Origin: Chitinophagaceae bacterium
Lineage (GTDB): Bacteria > Bacteroidota > Bacteroidia > Chitinophagales > Chitinophagaceae
Direction: 5' to 3'
Assembly (NCBI GenBank): GCA_014379965.1
Contig: JACMKU010000123.1
Coordinates: 45,732-109,731 of the forward strand
Length of the DNA: 64,000 bases
The notes below the pieces were generated by a model. That model worked only from the letters and a program-made list of their open reading frames with translations, searched no databases and was not told where the DNA came from. Position numbers and translations under genes: made by a program. This document shows positions 9,542 through 17,011 of the stretch, piece by piece. Every line of letters starts with the position of its first letter. Positions within the stretch are counted from its first letter, which is position 1.

Positions 9542-9967
9542 ATGGAATTTCAGTTTTCGTTGAATAACATCGGTGAAATTGCAACCCGGTTTTGGAAATT
9601 ACAGAACGATTCAAGCGTATTCGCCTTTCATGGACTTATGGGAGCAGGTAAGACAACATTCATTCATGCGTTGTGCGAGGCGAAGGGAGTGAAGGACACC
9701 GTGGGTAGCCCTACTTTTTCCCTCATCAATCAATACAACTATACCGAGGGTGGGGAAATAAAGAAAATCTACCACCTGGATCTATACCGCCTGAAAGATG
9801 AGGATGAGGCGATCCAGGCGGGTCTTGAAGATTGCCTATATAGTGGTGATGTTTGTCTCGTGGAATGGCCAGAGAAAGCCCCGGGTATTTTTCCCGGAAA
9901 TACGGCGCATTTGTATATCGAGGTCATAGATTCTGATAATCGCAGGTTGTGGGTAGGGGATAAATAG
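9542..9967 (+). CDS. tsaE: tRNA threonylcarbamoyladenosine biosynthesis ATPase TsaE
   Basis: 141 residues, normal length for the family. Walker A GLMGAGKTTFI, the family motif SPTFSLINQY, HLDLYRL and VEWPEKAPG are all present. TsaE is the ATPase that supports the TsaB-TsaD complex making t6A37 on ANN-decoding tRNAs. The ATG at 9542 is the only sensible start. It is followed after 127 nt by ald; TsaB and TsaD are not in this window. Confidence 0.95.
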   Translation: MEFQFSLNNIGEIATRFWKLQNDSSVFAFHGLMGAGKTTFIHALCEAKGVKDTVGSPTFSLINQYNYTEGGEIKKIYHLDLYRLKDEDEAIQAGLEDCLYSGDVCLVEWPEKAPGIFPGNTAHLYIEVIDSDNRRLWVGDK

Positions 9968-9976
9968 CTAAATTTG
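9946..9976 (+). promoter_or_regulatory. Putative ald promoter inside the tsaE 3' end
   Basis: GTTG (9946-9949), exactly 19 nt, then TAAATTTG (9969-9976). This fits the Bacteroidota consensus TTTG-N19-TAnnTTTG with one mismatch. It overlaps the tsaE stop codon and would give a leader of about 110 nt for ald. The leader (9977-10094) shows no other structure I can name. Confidence 0.45.
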
Positions 9977-10094
9977 ACGACCAGCAGTCAGAGGCCCAAC
10001 TGCGCTCCCGAGTTGCCCGGCAAACGGACAACAAGATGCGTCGACTGTCATTGCACTCCCAGCAAGCTGGCAAATATTAAACCTTGAACTCTGC

Positions 10095-11309
10095 ATGAGC
10101 CAGCAAAAGCCTAAAATTAGTACCTCCTTTAGCTACGAGACCCTTGAGGAAACGCTGGACATTAAGCCCAAGGCACAGGGAATGATGATTGGGATACCCA
10201 AAGAGATCGCATTCCAGGAAAATCGTATCGCCCTTACCCCCGATGCAGTGAGCGTGCTCGTCAGCAATGGCCATAGCGTAGTAATCGAACATAATGCCGG
10301 TGAAGCGTCGCATTTCAGGGACAAAGACTACAGTGAAGCGGGGGCTAAGATAGTTTACGACCGAGCCGATGTATTCAAGGCGCCGGTATTGGTGAAGAGT
10401 GCCCCAATCATAGAAGAAGATATTCCATTATTACAGGTTAGCCAGGTGATCATTTCGCCCATACATCTTTCTGTTTTGAAGGCCGACCTACTCGAAAAAA
10501 TGATGGATAAGAAGATCACCGCGATCTCTTTCGAGAATCTGAAAGACGATAGTGACTCCTATCCCATCGTTCGAAGCATGAGCGAGATCGCCGGAAGTGC
10601 GGTCATGCTGATAGCCGCGCAGTACTTGAGCTCCGCCAATCACGGCAAAGGCGTCCTGCTTGGAGGTATCTCCGGTATCGCGCCAACTAAAGTAATTATT
10701 ATCGGTGCCGGCATCGTCGGCGAGTATGCCGCACGTGCGGCGCTCGCGCTTGGCGCATCCGTAAAAGTCTTCGATAACAGTGTGTATAGGCTAAAGAGAT
10801 TGCAGAATAATATTGGTCATCGACTATGGACTTCCGTGATGGAGCCAAGAATGATTGCCAAGCAATTAAAGACCTGCGAGGTCGCAGTGGGTGCGCTTGC
10901 TTCAGAGACTGGTCGTACACCAATGGTGGTAACCGAGGAGATGGTCAGTAATATGCGACCGGGGTCCGTCATCATCGATGTGAGCATCGATCGCGGCGGT
11001 TGTTTTGAAACATCGGAGATCACTAGTCATGAGCATCCCATCTTCCTGAAATATGGCGTCATTCACTATTGCGTTCCCAACATACCATCGGGCTTTGCGC
11101 GTACCGCATCACAGGCAATCAGTAATGTGCTGATGCCTCTGTTGCTTGAGGCGGGTGAAGAGGGTGGCTTCGAAAGACTCGTATGGCACCAGGTACACCT
11201 TAGAAGTGGCATCTATCTCTTCAAAGGTGCTCTTACCAATTTCTATCTGAGTGAAAGGTTTGATCTTAAGTTCACCGACCTGAATCTGTTGATTGCGAGT
11301 CAGCGGTGA
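10095..11309 (+). CDS. ald: Alanine dehydrogenase
   Basis: 404 residues. NAD-dependent interconversion of alanine and pyruvate plus ammonia. The N-terminal AlaDH/PNT domain (GIPKEIAFQENRIALTP, HLSVLKAD with the catalytic-type histidine) begins after a ~30-residue extension typical of Bacteroidota members. The NAD-binding Rossmann domain has IIGAGIVGEYAARAALALGA. The ending FARTASQAISNVLMP is the usual C-terminal helix. PNT subunits share the N-terminal fold, but length and single-subunit arrangement favour alanine dehydrogenase. Its stop codon lies inside the left arm of a GTGAGTGG element. Confidence 0.88.
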   Translation: MSQQKPKISTSFSYETLEETLDIKPKAQGMMIGIPKEIAFQENRIALTPDAVSVLVSNGHSVVIEHNAGEASHFRDKDYSEAGAKIVYDRADVFKAPVLVKSAPIIEEDIPLLQVSQVIISPIHLSVLKADLLEKMMDKKITAISFENLKDDSDSYPIVRSMSEIAGSAVMLIAAQYLSSANHGKGVLLGGISGIAPTKVIIIGAGIVGEYAARAALALGASVKVFDNSVYRLKRLQNNIGHRLWTSVMEPRMIAKQLKTCEVAVGALASETGRTPMVVTEEMVSNMRPGSVIIDVSIDRGGCFETSEITSHEHPIFLKYGVIHYCVPNIPSGFARTASQAISNVLMPLLLEAGEEGGFERLVWHQVHLRSGIYLFKGALTNFYLSERFDLKFTDLNLLIASQR

Positions 11310-11444
11310 GTGAGTGGTGAATGGTGAGTGGTGAGTGGCTCTCCGCAATTTGAAAATACTTTGTTTATGAAAACCTCTTAGCAGGGTCGAAATTCAGAAT
11401 CCACTCACAATTCACCACTCACTACTCACCACTCACCACTCACT
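11306..11444. repeat. Inverted-tandem element, 'GTGAGTGGTGAATGG' family
   Basis: Left arm 11306-11338 and right arm 11401-11444 are arrays of GTGAGTGG / GTGAATGG units and their reverse complement; the longest perfect pairing is 15 bp, with several registers possible. The loop has GGGTCGAAATTCAG. The element spans the convergent gap exactly: the stop codons of ald (11307-11309) and of the rhodanese gene (11440-11442) are both part of the arms. Confidence 0.93.
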
Positions 11445-12669
11445 TGATCAGCATATCATTACACCCAAATAGCTCCACATTATTCATATACCATTCCCAG
11501 CGTCCCGTTCCTCCCACCAGGTAGCTGATTTTATATCCTTTCCTGGAAAGGGCATCTGCGAGTTCGAGCCCTTCGATGCCATTCTCAGAATATAGTGTGT
11601 ACTCTTTACGCTTGTCAGTAAACTGTTTTTCAAACATCCCCTCGCCTTTTCCAACAAAGAAGTTTTCCGCATTCTTGAGATGTTTGAAATCGTGCTTCAC
11701 TCCATCGTTAACCTTGTTGAATAAGGTGTCATGTCTCAGGTCGACAAGGACCACCGACTTTTTATCTTTTTTCGCGCAATAGTTGAGGGCGGTAAGAAAT
11801 TCGACCTCAGTTTGTTTCTTGAAATATTTATTGGTCAGCGCTGGCTGCACCCTGTTGGCCACGGTCTCATAAAACAGGTTAGGCCCGCCGACAAGGTATG
11901 ACACGTCTTTCACGCCTTTATTCGCAAGCCAATGTGCTAATTCGGCCGCTCCATTGTTAACAAGATTGAATAACACAACCGGCCTGTCCTTCACCTTTTG
12001 TACCTCCTGCAACACAAGGAGTGAATCGGCGTAATCGAACATCACAGTCTTAGCCGGCAAAGGATAGTATGTGTAGAACCGGATGGTTGCTGTATCGTAG
12101 AAGAATCGCGGCGTGTTACGAATGCCGAGGAGCAGGATGTTCTTATTTGTAGAAAGTTGATCGAACAATTCGTTGGGTGAGAGATTGCGATAGGTAACGG
12201 AACTTTCGAGGTACGCCTCGCGGAATGGGGTCAAATCATCGTATCGGCGATACCATTCCGTCATGCCACCCTGTACATTACTTACATTGGTAAATCCATT
12301 CTTCAGCAGGATGTTCGAGGCCGCCCGGCTACGATAGCTATGCGAACAGATGAGGTATATCTCTTTGTCTTTGTATGGTTCGAGTTTCTTTAAAGCCTCG
12401 GGGTTTTGCTGAAGCTCTCTTAATTCGATATGTATGGCATCTTTAATGCGGCCTATATTGGATTGCCTGAACCGGGAAGCGGAGTCATAATATTCGCCGT
12501 TTGACCTTACATCTACGATGACCATGTCCTTGCCGCCGTGTTGTTTCTTTCGCATGAGGTCCGGTAGAGTTATCTCTTTATAGTTATCCTGGGTGCTACC
12601 GCATGCGCAGATAAGGAGTAGGGAAAGGAGGGGCACAATTTGCTTTGTCATGGCCTGATTTTTAAACAA
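11440..12669 (-). CDS. Lipoprotein with three rhodanese-like domains
   Basis: 409 residues. A signal peptide ends at a lipobox-like ICAC (C23), suggesting membrane anchoring. Domain 1 (about 35-140) is a complete rhodanese fold with IVDVRSNGEY and an active-site loop IYLICSHSYRSRAAS (C108). Domain 2 (about 160-280) has LLLGIRN and VVLFNLVNNGAAE but no loop cysteine. Domain 3 (about 300-400) has VVLVDLRHD and YTLYSENGIEG, also without cysteine. Only domain 1 could transfer sulfur. The start may be the second Met (12651, MTKQIVPLL). It is 12 nt downstream of an AraC regulator on the same strand, suggesting one operon. The substrate is unknown. Confidence 0.78.
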   Translation of the reverse strand: MFKNQAMTKQIVPLLSLLLICACGSTQDNYKEITLPDLMRKKQHGGKDMVIVDVRSNGEYYDSASRFRQSNIGRIKDAIHIELRELQQNPEALKKLEPYKDKEIYLICSHSYRSRAASNILLKNGFTNVSNVQGGMTEWYRRYDDLTPFREAYLESSVTYRNLSPNELFDQLSTNKNILLLGIRNTPRFFYDTATIRFYTYYPLPAKTVMFDYADSLLVLQEVQKVKDRPVVLFNLVNNGAAELAHWLANKGVKDVSYLVGGPNLFYETVANRVQPALTNKYFKKQTEVEFLTALNYCAKKDKKSVVLVDLRHDTLFNKVNDGVKHDFKHLKNAENFFVGKGEGMFEKQFTDKRKEYTLYSENGIEGLELADALSRKGYKISYLVGGTGRWEWYMNNVELFGCNDMLIK

Positions 12670-12681
12670 AGCAAGGCTTAT

Positions 12682-13539
12682 TCAATCGTTAAACTTTGTA
12701 CGAAATTGACTTTTAGATGAAAGGAATGATTTTGGTGACGTAGCGGCAATTTTACGGAGTGACCGGTTGAGGTGACTGGTGTCGTAAAACCCTGCAAGGC
12801 TCGCCGCATCATGGACTTTGTATCCCTGGCGTAAAAGTTTCTTCGCATACTCTGCGCGCAGGATCAGGAGGTAATCGTAGGGCGACACCCCCACCTTCTT
12901 CTTGAATAATCTCACCAGGTGAAAAGCATTGAGATTTACCAACTCGCTCATTTGCTGGAGGGAGATTTCATCTCGAAAATTTGCGCGGATGAATTCGATC
13001 AGTCGGTTGACTCTGGTATCACTACCCGGTGCTTCCTTCGGCACCTTGTTGATACGCGATGTGGATTGTAGAAGGGAGTTCATGCAGTCGAAGAATATCT
13101 CCTCTTGTTCCAGCGGATCGCCTTTTGTTTCCAATGTCACGAACAATCTTAGGAATTTAGCAGACAAACCCGGTTGATGAACGACGTGATCCCGAAAATG
13201 AAAATCGTGTGCGATCGGAAGATGTAATAATGAGGCAATGCGGTCGATAGCATCCTGGTCGGGATAGAGACTGAGATATCGAAGCGGCATGTCGGCAAGA
13301 GTGCTTCCCGTATGCACTTCTCCGGGGTTGATCAAAACAAGCTGATCATTATAGGCAGTATAATTTCTACCGCTGCAATAGAAATTATCTATGCCGCTAA
13401 GTACAAACTCGACGACATAGTGATCATGAAAATGCCTCGAAAAACTGTGGCGGACGAGATTGTAACTGGCGAAATCGATATTGAGGAGATGGTCGCTTCT
13501 CCAAAGAGTAAACTGAGTAGTAGGTTCATGACTCTTCAC
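12682..13539 (-). CDS. AraC-family transcriptional regulator
   Basis: 285 residues. The N-terminal part is an AraC-type cupin (HDHYVVEFVLSGIDNFYCSGR ... INPGEVHTG), the usual small-molecule sensing domain. The C-terminal ~100 residues form two helix-turn-helix motifs (ISLQQMSELVNLNAFHLVRLFKK and VHDAASLAGFYDTSHLNRSL). The rhodanese lipoprotein gene starts 12 nt downstream and is its probable co-transcribed neighbour. The ligand cannot be read from sequence. Confidence 0.9.
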   Translation of the reverse strand: MKSHEPTTQFTLWRSDHLLNIDFASYNLVRHSFSRHFHDHYVVEFVLSGIDNFYCSGRNYTAYNDQLVLINPGEVHTGSTLADMPLRYLSLYPDQDAIDRIASLLHLPIAHDFHFRDHVVHQPGLSAKFLRLFVTLETKGDPLEQEEIFFDCMNSLLQSTSRINKVPKEAPGSDTRVNRLIEFIRANFRDEISLQQMSELVNLNAFHLVRLFKKKVGVSPYDYLLILRAEYAKKLLRQGYKVHDAASLAGFYDTSHLNRSLRKIAATSPKSFLSSKSQFRTKFND

Positions 13540-13594
13540 CCTATTAAATTACTCAATCGGCACACCCTTCATTTGCCGCTCGTATAAAAGACGA

Positions 13595-14383
13595 TTATTG
13601 TTTGTATTCGGAGATGCTCAATTGGTGTTGGCAGAATCGGTATTCTACCTTGTCATTGCTGCTTACAATTACCAGCCTTCCGCTGCAATACTCGCTGACC
13701 ATGCGGTGATAGAGCTCAATGCCTGCCGCATCCAGGTTTGTACAGGGTTCATCCAGAAGGATCACGGGCGTATCCGAGAAAATAGCCTGGCCAAGTTTCA
13801 CCCGTTGCTTCATCCCGGATGAATAATACCGGATCTGCTTATTCGCCGCCTTCTCCAATCCGAGTATTGCTATGATCGAACTCGTCGTAAGCCCATTTAA
13901 AAATGGTTTAAACCCATGATGAAAATTCAGGAACTCCGTCAATGTCATTTCCTCAACTACCTCCATATATGGCGCGCCTATCGAAATCCATCTAAACACC
14001 CGTTCACTATTTAATTGCCAATCGCCAACTGCCAATGAAGCCTGATTGACCGACGAATCGACCATCGTCATGTGCCCATTGCTTATTGTCCATTTCTTAT
14101 CCTTAGGCGAAACGTGACTATTGGCAATTGGCAATTGCCTATTGGCCATTGCCCATTGCCTATTGCCAATTGCCAATTGAGTATTGCCACCTGCCCAATG
14201 AACAATGCCTTCATTCGTATGCATCGATCCGGCTATCACTTGCAGCAGAGTGCTCTTACCTGATCCATTGGGACCGGTAATCGCATAGGTGCCTCCTTTT
14301 TCAAAATTGTAAGTTAAATGGCGGAATATCCATTCACGATTGAACCGTTTTCCTGCATCAGATAGGGAGATCGTCATCGCCAT
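13595..14383 (-). CDS. Short ABC-transporter ATPase carrying a repeat-encoded ~60-residue insert
   Basis: 262 residues. Walker A GPNGSGKST (37-45), signature YYSSGMKQR (187-195), Walker B VILLDEP (207-213). The Q-loop position reads GAPYMEV (Tyr for Gln) and the switch region reads VSSND in place of a histidine. Without the insert the protein would be about 200 residues, like CcmA-type ATPases. Residues ~66-125 (QLAIGNRQWAMANRQLPIA...) are translated repeat DNA placed between Walker A and the Q-loop, in frame. The start (ATG 14383, or 14377) lies 26 bp inside the 3' end of lpxA, so translation is probably coupled. The membrane partner is not nearby, and whether the protein still works is unknown. 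Confidence 0.85.
   Translation of the reverse strand: MAMTISLSDAGKRFNREWIFRHLTYNFEKGGTYAITGPNGSGKSTLLQVIAGSMHTNEGIVHWAGGNTQLAIGNRQWAMANRQLPIANSHVSPKDKKWTISNGHMTMVDSSVNQASLAVGDWQLNSERVFRWISIGAPYMEVVEEMTLTEFLNFHHGFKPFLNGLTTSSIIAILGLEKAANKQIRYYSSGMKQRVKLGQAIFSDTPVILLDEPCTNLDAAGIELYHRMVSEYCSGRLVIVSSNDKVEYRFCQHQLSISEYKQ
14013..14188. repeat. In-gene inverted-tandem element, 'TTGCCAATTGCCAA' family
   Basis: Lies wholly inside the ABC ATPase gene. 14013-14038 carries GCCAATCGCCAACTGCCAAT, and 14119-14188 is a dense array of TTGCCAATTG / GGCAATAGG units. A perfect 16-bp inverted repeat pairs 14120-14135 with 14162-14177. The vocabulary matches the 7-nt array at 37781-37890 (GGCAATA). No stop codon occurs in the gene's frame through the element. 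Confidence 0.92.
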
Positions 14384-15164
14384 TGCCTTTGGTGAAGCGT
14401 TTTATGATGCCACGGCGCGAAGCCCTGATAAACTGGACGATCTCATCTCTTTCATCGCTGGCAGCGAATTCTTCTTCGAGGTATTCAACAGCTTGGGAGA
14501 TATTTAAGCCTTTGCCATAGATCACCCTGTATATTTCTAAAATATGATTGATCTTCTCTACGCTGAAGCCTCGTCTTTTTAATCCAATAGAATTTACGCC
14601 CGCGTAAGAAATAGGATTGCGGGCGCCCTTGATATACGGAGGCACATCCTTACCAACTAATGACCCGCCACTCAGCATTGCATGCTGTCCAATATGTACA
14701 AACTGGTGAATCGCACACATGCCACCTAGGATCGCCCAGTCGTCGATAACCACGTGACCTGCGATCTGGGTGTTATTGCTCATGATCACGTTGTCGCCCA
14801 CGAAACAATCGTGCGCAAGGTGGCAATATGCCATTATCAGGCAGTTCTTACCTACGACTGTCTTCTCCTTGTCTTTGGTGCCACGGTTCACAGTTACGAA
14901 CTCACGAATTGTGGTGTTGTCACCTATGACTACCTGTGAGTATTCGCCCTGGAACTTCAAGTCCTGGGGAATAGCGGCAATAACAGCTCCTGGAAATATT
15001 CGGCAGTTTTTGCCGATGCGTGCGCCTTCCATGATGGTCACATTCGATCCTACCCACGTGCCGTCACCAATCTCTACATCCTGGTGAATAACGGTGAACG
15101 GATCAACTTTTACATTCGTGGCAAGCTTGGCATTAGGATGAATATATGTGTGCGGATGTATCAT
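14358..15164 (-). CDS. lpxA: Acyl-ACP--UDP-N-acetylglucosamine O-acyltransferase LpxA
   Basis: 268 residues. The first step of lipid A synthesis: transfer of a 3-hydroxyacyl chain from ACP to UDP-GlcNAc. A left-handed beta-helix of hexapeptide repeats covers residues ~1-185 (VEIGDGTWVGSNVTI and similar), with the catalytic histidine in LAHDC (H118) and the helical C-terminus following GLKRRGFS. Length is normal. lpxC/fabZ and lpxD are not adjacent. The 3' end overlaps the start of the ABC ATPase gene. The leader carries a 5' hairpin (see 15181-15211). Confidence 0.96.
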   Translation of the reverse strand: MIHPHTYIHPNAKLATNVKVDPFTVIHQDVEIGDGTWVGSNVTIMEGARIGKNCRIFPGAVIAAIPQDLKFQGEYSQVVIGDNTTIREFVTVNRGTKDKEKTVVGKNCLIMAYCHLAHDCFVGDNVIMSNNTQIAGHVVIDDWAILGGMCAIHQFVHIGQHAMLSGGSLVGKDVPPYIKGARNPISYAGVNSIGLKRRGFSVEKINHILEIYRVIYGKGLNISQAVEYLEEEFAASDERDEIVQFIRASRRGIIKRFTKGNGDDDLPI

Positions 15165-15180
15165 GAAGTATTTACAAAAA

Positions 15181-15211
15181 TCTCCGCCTCAGGCGGAGAC
15201 CTGCAAAGGTA
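15181..15211 (-). promoter_or_regulatory. lpxA -7 box followed at once by a terminator-shaped leader hairpin
   Basis: On the minus strand TACCTTTG (15211-15204) matches TAnnTTTG. The expected transcription start falls at about 15197-15199, where a hairpin begins: TCTCCGCCT / AGGCGGAGA (9 bp, tiny loop, 15199-15181), followed directly by TTTTTG. The lpxA mRNA would begin with a GC-rich hairpin plus U-run, 17 nt before the ATG. This could be a 5' stability hairpin or an attenuator; the choice is open. Confidence 0.5.
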
Positions 15212-15291
15212 ATTGTTACGGCCAAAACTGTGATTTTTTTTACGCATAGGGTGTTAAAACTCAGGCTTTAGAAGTTTTATATCCTTTGGCA

Positions 15292-15322
15292 GTTGAAAAT
15301 CAGCCATGCGCCTGTAAATTTG
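15292..15322 (+). promoter_or_regulatory. Putative promoter of the cysteine-rich AraC gene
   Basis: GTTG (15292-15295), 19 nt, TAAATTTG (15315-15322): the same arrangement as at 9946-9976 and one mismatch from TTTG-N19-TAnnTTTG. The -7 box ends 8 nt before the ATG at 15331, so the message would be leaderless or nearly so, unless translation begins at the in-frame ATG at 15379. Confidence 0.45.
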
Positions 15323-15330
15323 CAGTCCTC

Positions 15331-16272
15331 ATGCATACGCCTCCTGATATATTGACCCTCGCTTACAGGCAAGCTCCCATGCAGGAACAATTAATCCTGT
15401 TGCAGGAGCGCGAGCAGCAAATGCCAGGCTCGGTCCAGTACAATATCAGCCGATACCAAAGCTCCGCACCGGGCAGCATGGACGATGTTGGCATGATGGT
15501 CTATCACTATGAGAAAAGCGAGCCAAGGGAGAATTACCTCGAACTCAGGTTTTGCGTAGCGGGTAACATCTATTGTAAGGAAAAAGCCTCTTCCTGCAAC
15601 ATGTGCAAGGCGGGATTGTCGAAAAACTGTACCGACAAGGTCGACAGCATCGACGTTCTAAGCTTCCGTTTTTCACCGGCACATCTCTCACAATTTGTGA
15701 GACCAAGAAGTACCAACGATACGCTAGGAGAAGACATCCTCAACTTCCGAAAGCAGTCTTCATTCACCAAGATCCTTCCGTTATGTGGGAAGACAAGGAT
15801 GGTGGTCGAAGCCTTGTTGAATCACGAGTATAGCGATAGCCTCGAGAATATTTATATCAATGCCCAGATGCAGATGTTGCTGCTCTATAGCATGGATTGC
15901 ATGATCGGGGAGAAGGAAGTTGATACCATTAATTGTAAGTTCCTGGCCAACGAGGCTGACAGGGACAAGATTATAAAGGCAAGAGAAGTGCTGATTCAGC
16001 ATATTGGTGAGCCCATCACCATCAAAGAATTGAGCAGGAAGGTGGCCATCAACGAATGTTATCTGAAGAAAGGATTCAAGGAAATGTTCGGCACCACCAT
16101 CTTCGACTTCTACCAGGGCCAGCGAATGGAACACGCGCGTTATCTTCTTTATGAGAAAGGCCTAAGCGTGACCGATGTATCTATGCTGCTCGGCTATTCA
16201 TCCATCTCCCACTTCTCCACTGCATTCAAAAAGCACACAGGGTTGAAGCCTTGCGAATTGCTATTCAGGTAG
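15331..16272 (+). CDS. AraC-family regulator with a five-cysteine N-terminal cluster
   Basis: 313 residues from the ATG at 15331 (the frame is open to 15286, but that would need a TTG start upstream of the likely promoter). The C-terminal ~100 residues hold two helix-turn-helix motifs (ITIKELSRKVAINECYLKKGFKE and LSVTDVSMLLGYSSISHFSTAFKK). The N-terminal domain is not an obvious cupin. It contains C75, C82, C89, C92 and C100 in 26 residues (FCVAGNIYC ... SCNMCKAGLSKNC), a spacing suited to metal, Fe-S or redox sensing; that role is inference. Convergent with ferritin across a repeat element. Confidence 0.85.
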   Translation: MHTPPDILTLAYRQAPMQEQLILLQEREQQMPGSVQYNISRYQSSAPGSMDDVGMMVYHYEKSEPRENYLELRFCVAGNIYCKEKASSCNMCKAGLSKNCTDKVDSIDVLSFRFSPAHLSQFVRPRSTNDTLGEDILNFRKQSSFTKILPLCGKTRMVVEALLNHEYSDSLENIYINAQMQMLLLYSMDCMIGEKEVDTINCKFLANEADRDKIIKAREVLIQHIGEPITIKELSRKVAINECYLKKGFKEMFGTTIFDFYQGQRMEHARYLLYEKGLSVTDVSMLLGYSSISHFSTAFKKHTGLKPCELLFR

Positions 16273-16273
16273 A

Positions 16274-16409
16274 TTTCACGCGAAGACGCAAAGTTTCGAA
16301 AAGACGCGAGGGGTTTCATTTATTGGCAGAAATCTTCGCGAAGCATTGATGAATTTCCCTCTCGAGAATTTCTTTGCGTCTTTGCGAACCTTAGCGTCTT
16401 TGCGTGAAA
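16274..16409. repeat. Inverted-tandem element, 'CGCAAAG' family
   Basis: Left arm 16274-16303 (TTTCACGCGAAGACGCAAAG...) and right arm about 16372-16409 (CTTTGCGTCTTTGCG ... TGCGTGAAA) are imperfect reverse complements. It begins 1 nt after the AraC stop and ends 2 nt before the ferritin stop, filling the convergent gap. The left arm is more mutated than the copy at 1118-1213. Confidence 0.9.
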
Positions 16410-16411
16410 CC

Positions 16412-16921
16412 CTATTTTTTCTCGGCAACTCCTGGGTAATTGAGGATATCGCGATCAAAGAGATACATACCGCTCTTGTCATCGCCGATCATCTCGAGTT
16501 TATCATTCAGTGTTCGGGCTACACGCTCTTCCTCCATCTGCTCGTTCACGTACCATTGCAGGAAATTGTGAGTAGCATAGTCCTTTTCCGTGAGAGACAG
16601 GTGCACGAGATCGTTGATGCTATCGCTGACTTTCAATTCGTGTTTGAGAAACTCTTCGAACACGCGGATGATCGACTGGAATGTCAACAGGGGCTGTTCC
16701 AATGCAGGGATCATGGCGAATCCGCCTCGCTCATTGATAAAGCGGATCAACTTCAACATGTGAACCCTTTCTTCGTCTGATTGTTTGTAGAAGAATTCCG
16801 TAACTCCCTGGAGACCCGGTTGAATCTCTGCCCATGATGCCATAGCAAGGTAAGCCTGGGATGATTCGGCTTCCATCTGTACCTGCTTATTTAAGGCATC
16901 CTGAATGGTTTTAGATAACAT
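16412..16921 (-). CDS. Ferritin (non-heme)
   Basis: 169 residues, four-helix bundle family. Ferroxidase residues are visible: E17 (QMEAESSQAY), E51 and H54 (DEERVHML), E94 region (KHELKVSDSI) and EEQ-like NEQMEEE. It stores iron as ferric mineral in a 24-mer. The heme-ligand Met of bacterioferritin is not apparent, so a FtnA-type ferritin is favoured. Start ATG at 16921. It is divergent from the nitroreductase gene and convergent with the cysteine-rich AraC gene. A TACCTTTC sequence upstream is near, but not on, the -7 consensus. Confidence 0.94.
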   Translation of the reverse strand: MLSKTIQDALNKQVQMEAESSQAYLAMASWAEIQPGLQGVTEFFYKQSDEERVHMLKLIRFINERGGFAMIPALEQPLLTFQSIIRVFEEFLKHELKVSDSINDLVHLSLTEKDYATHNFLQWYVNEQMEEERVARTLNDKLEMIGDDKSGMYLFDRDILNYPGVAEKK

Positions 16922-16982
16922 ATATAAAATTATTGATTGGAAAGGTAGAATAAATACCTCTTTACCTTAACAACGCAGCGTT

Positions 16983-16990
16983 TAGTTTTG
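16983..16990 (+). promoter_or_regulatory. Putative -7 box of the nitroreductase gene
   Basis: TAGTTTTG matches TAnnTTTG and lies 21 nt before the ATG at 17012. No -33 TTG at the expected distance. Confidence 0.35.
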
Positions 16991-17011
16991 TAAAAAAATA
17001 ATTGTTATAAA

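Noticed and set aside
13595..14383. Frameshifted or broken ABC ATPase gene
   Set aside because: All motifs after the insert (signature, Walker B) remain in one frame with the start, so the gene is interrupted by an in-frame insert but not frameshifted.
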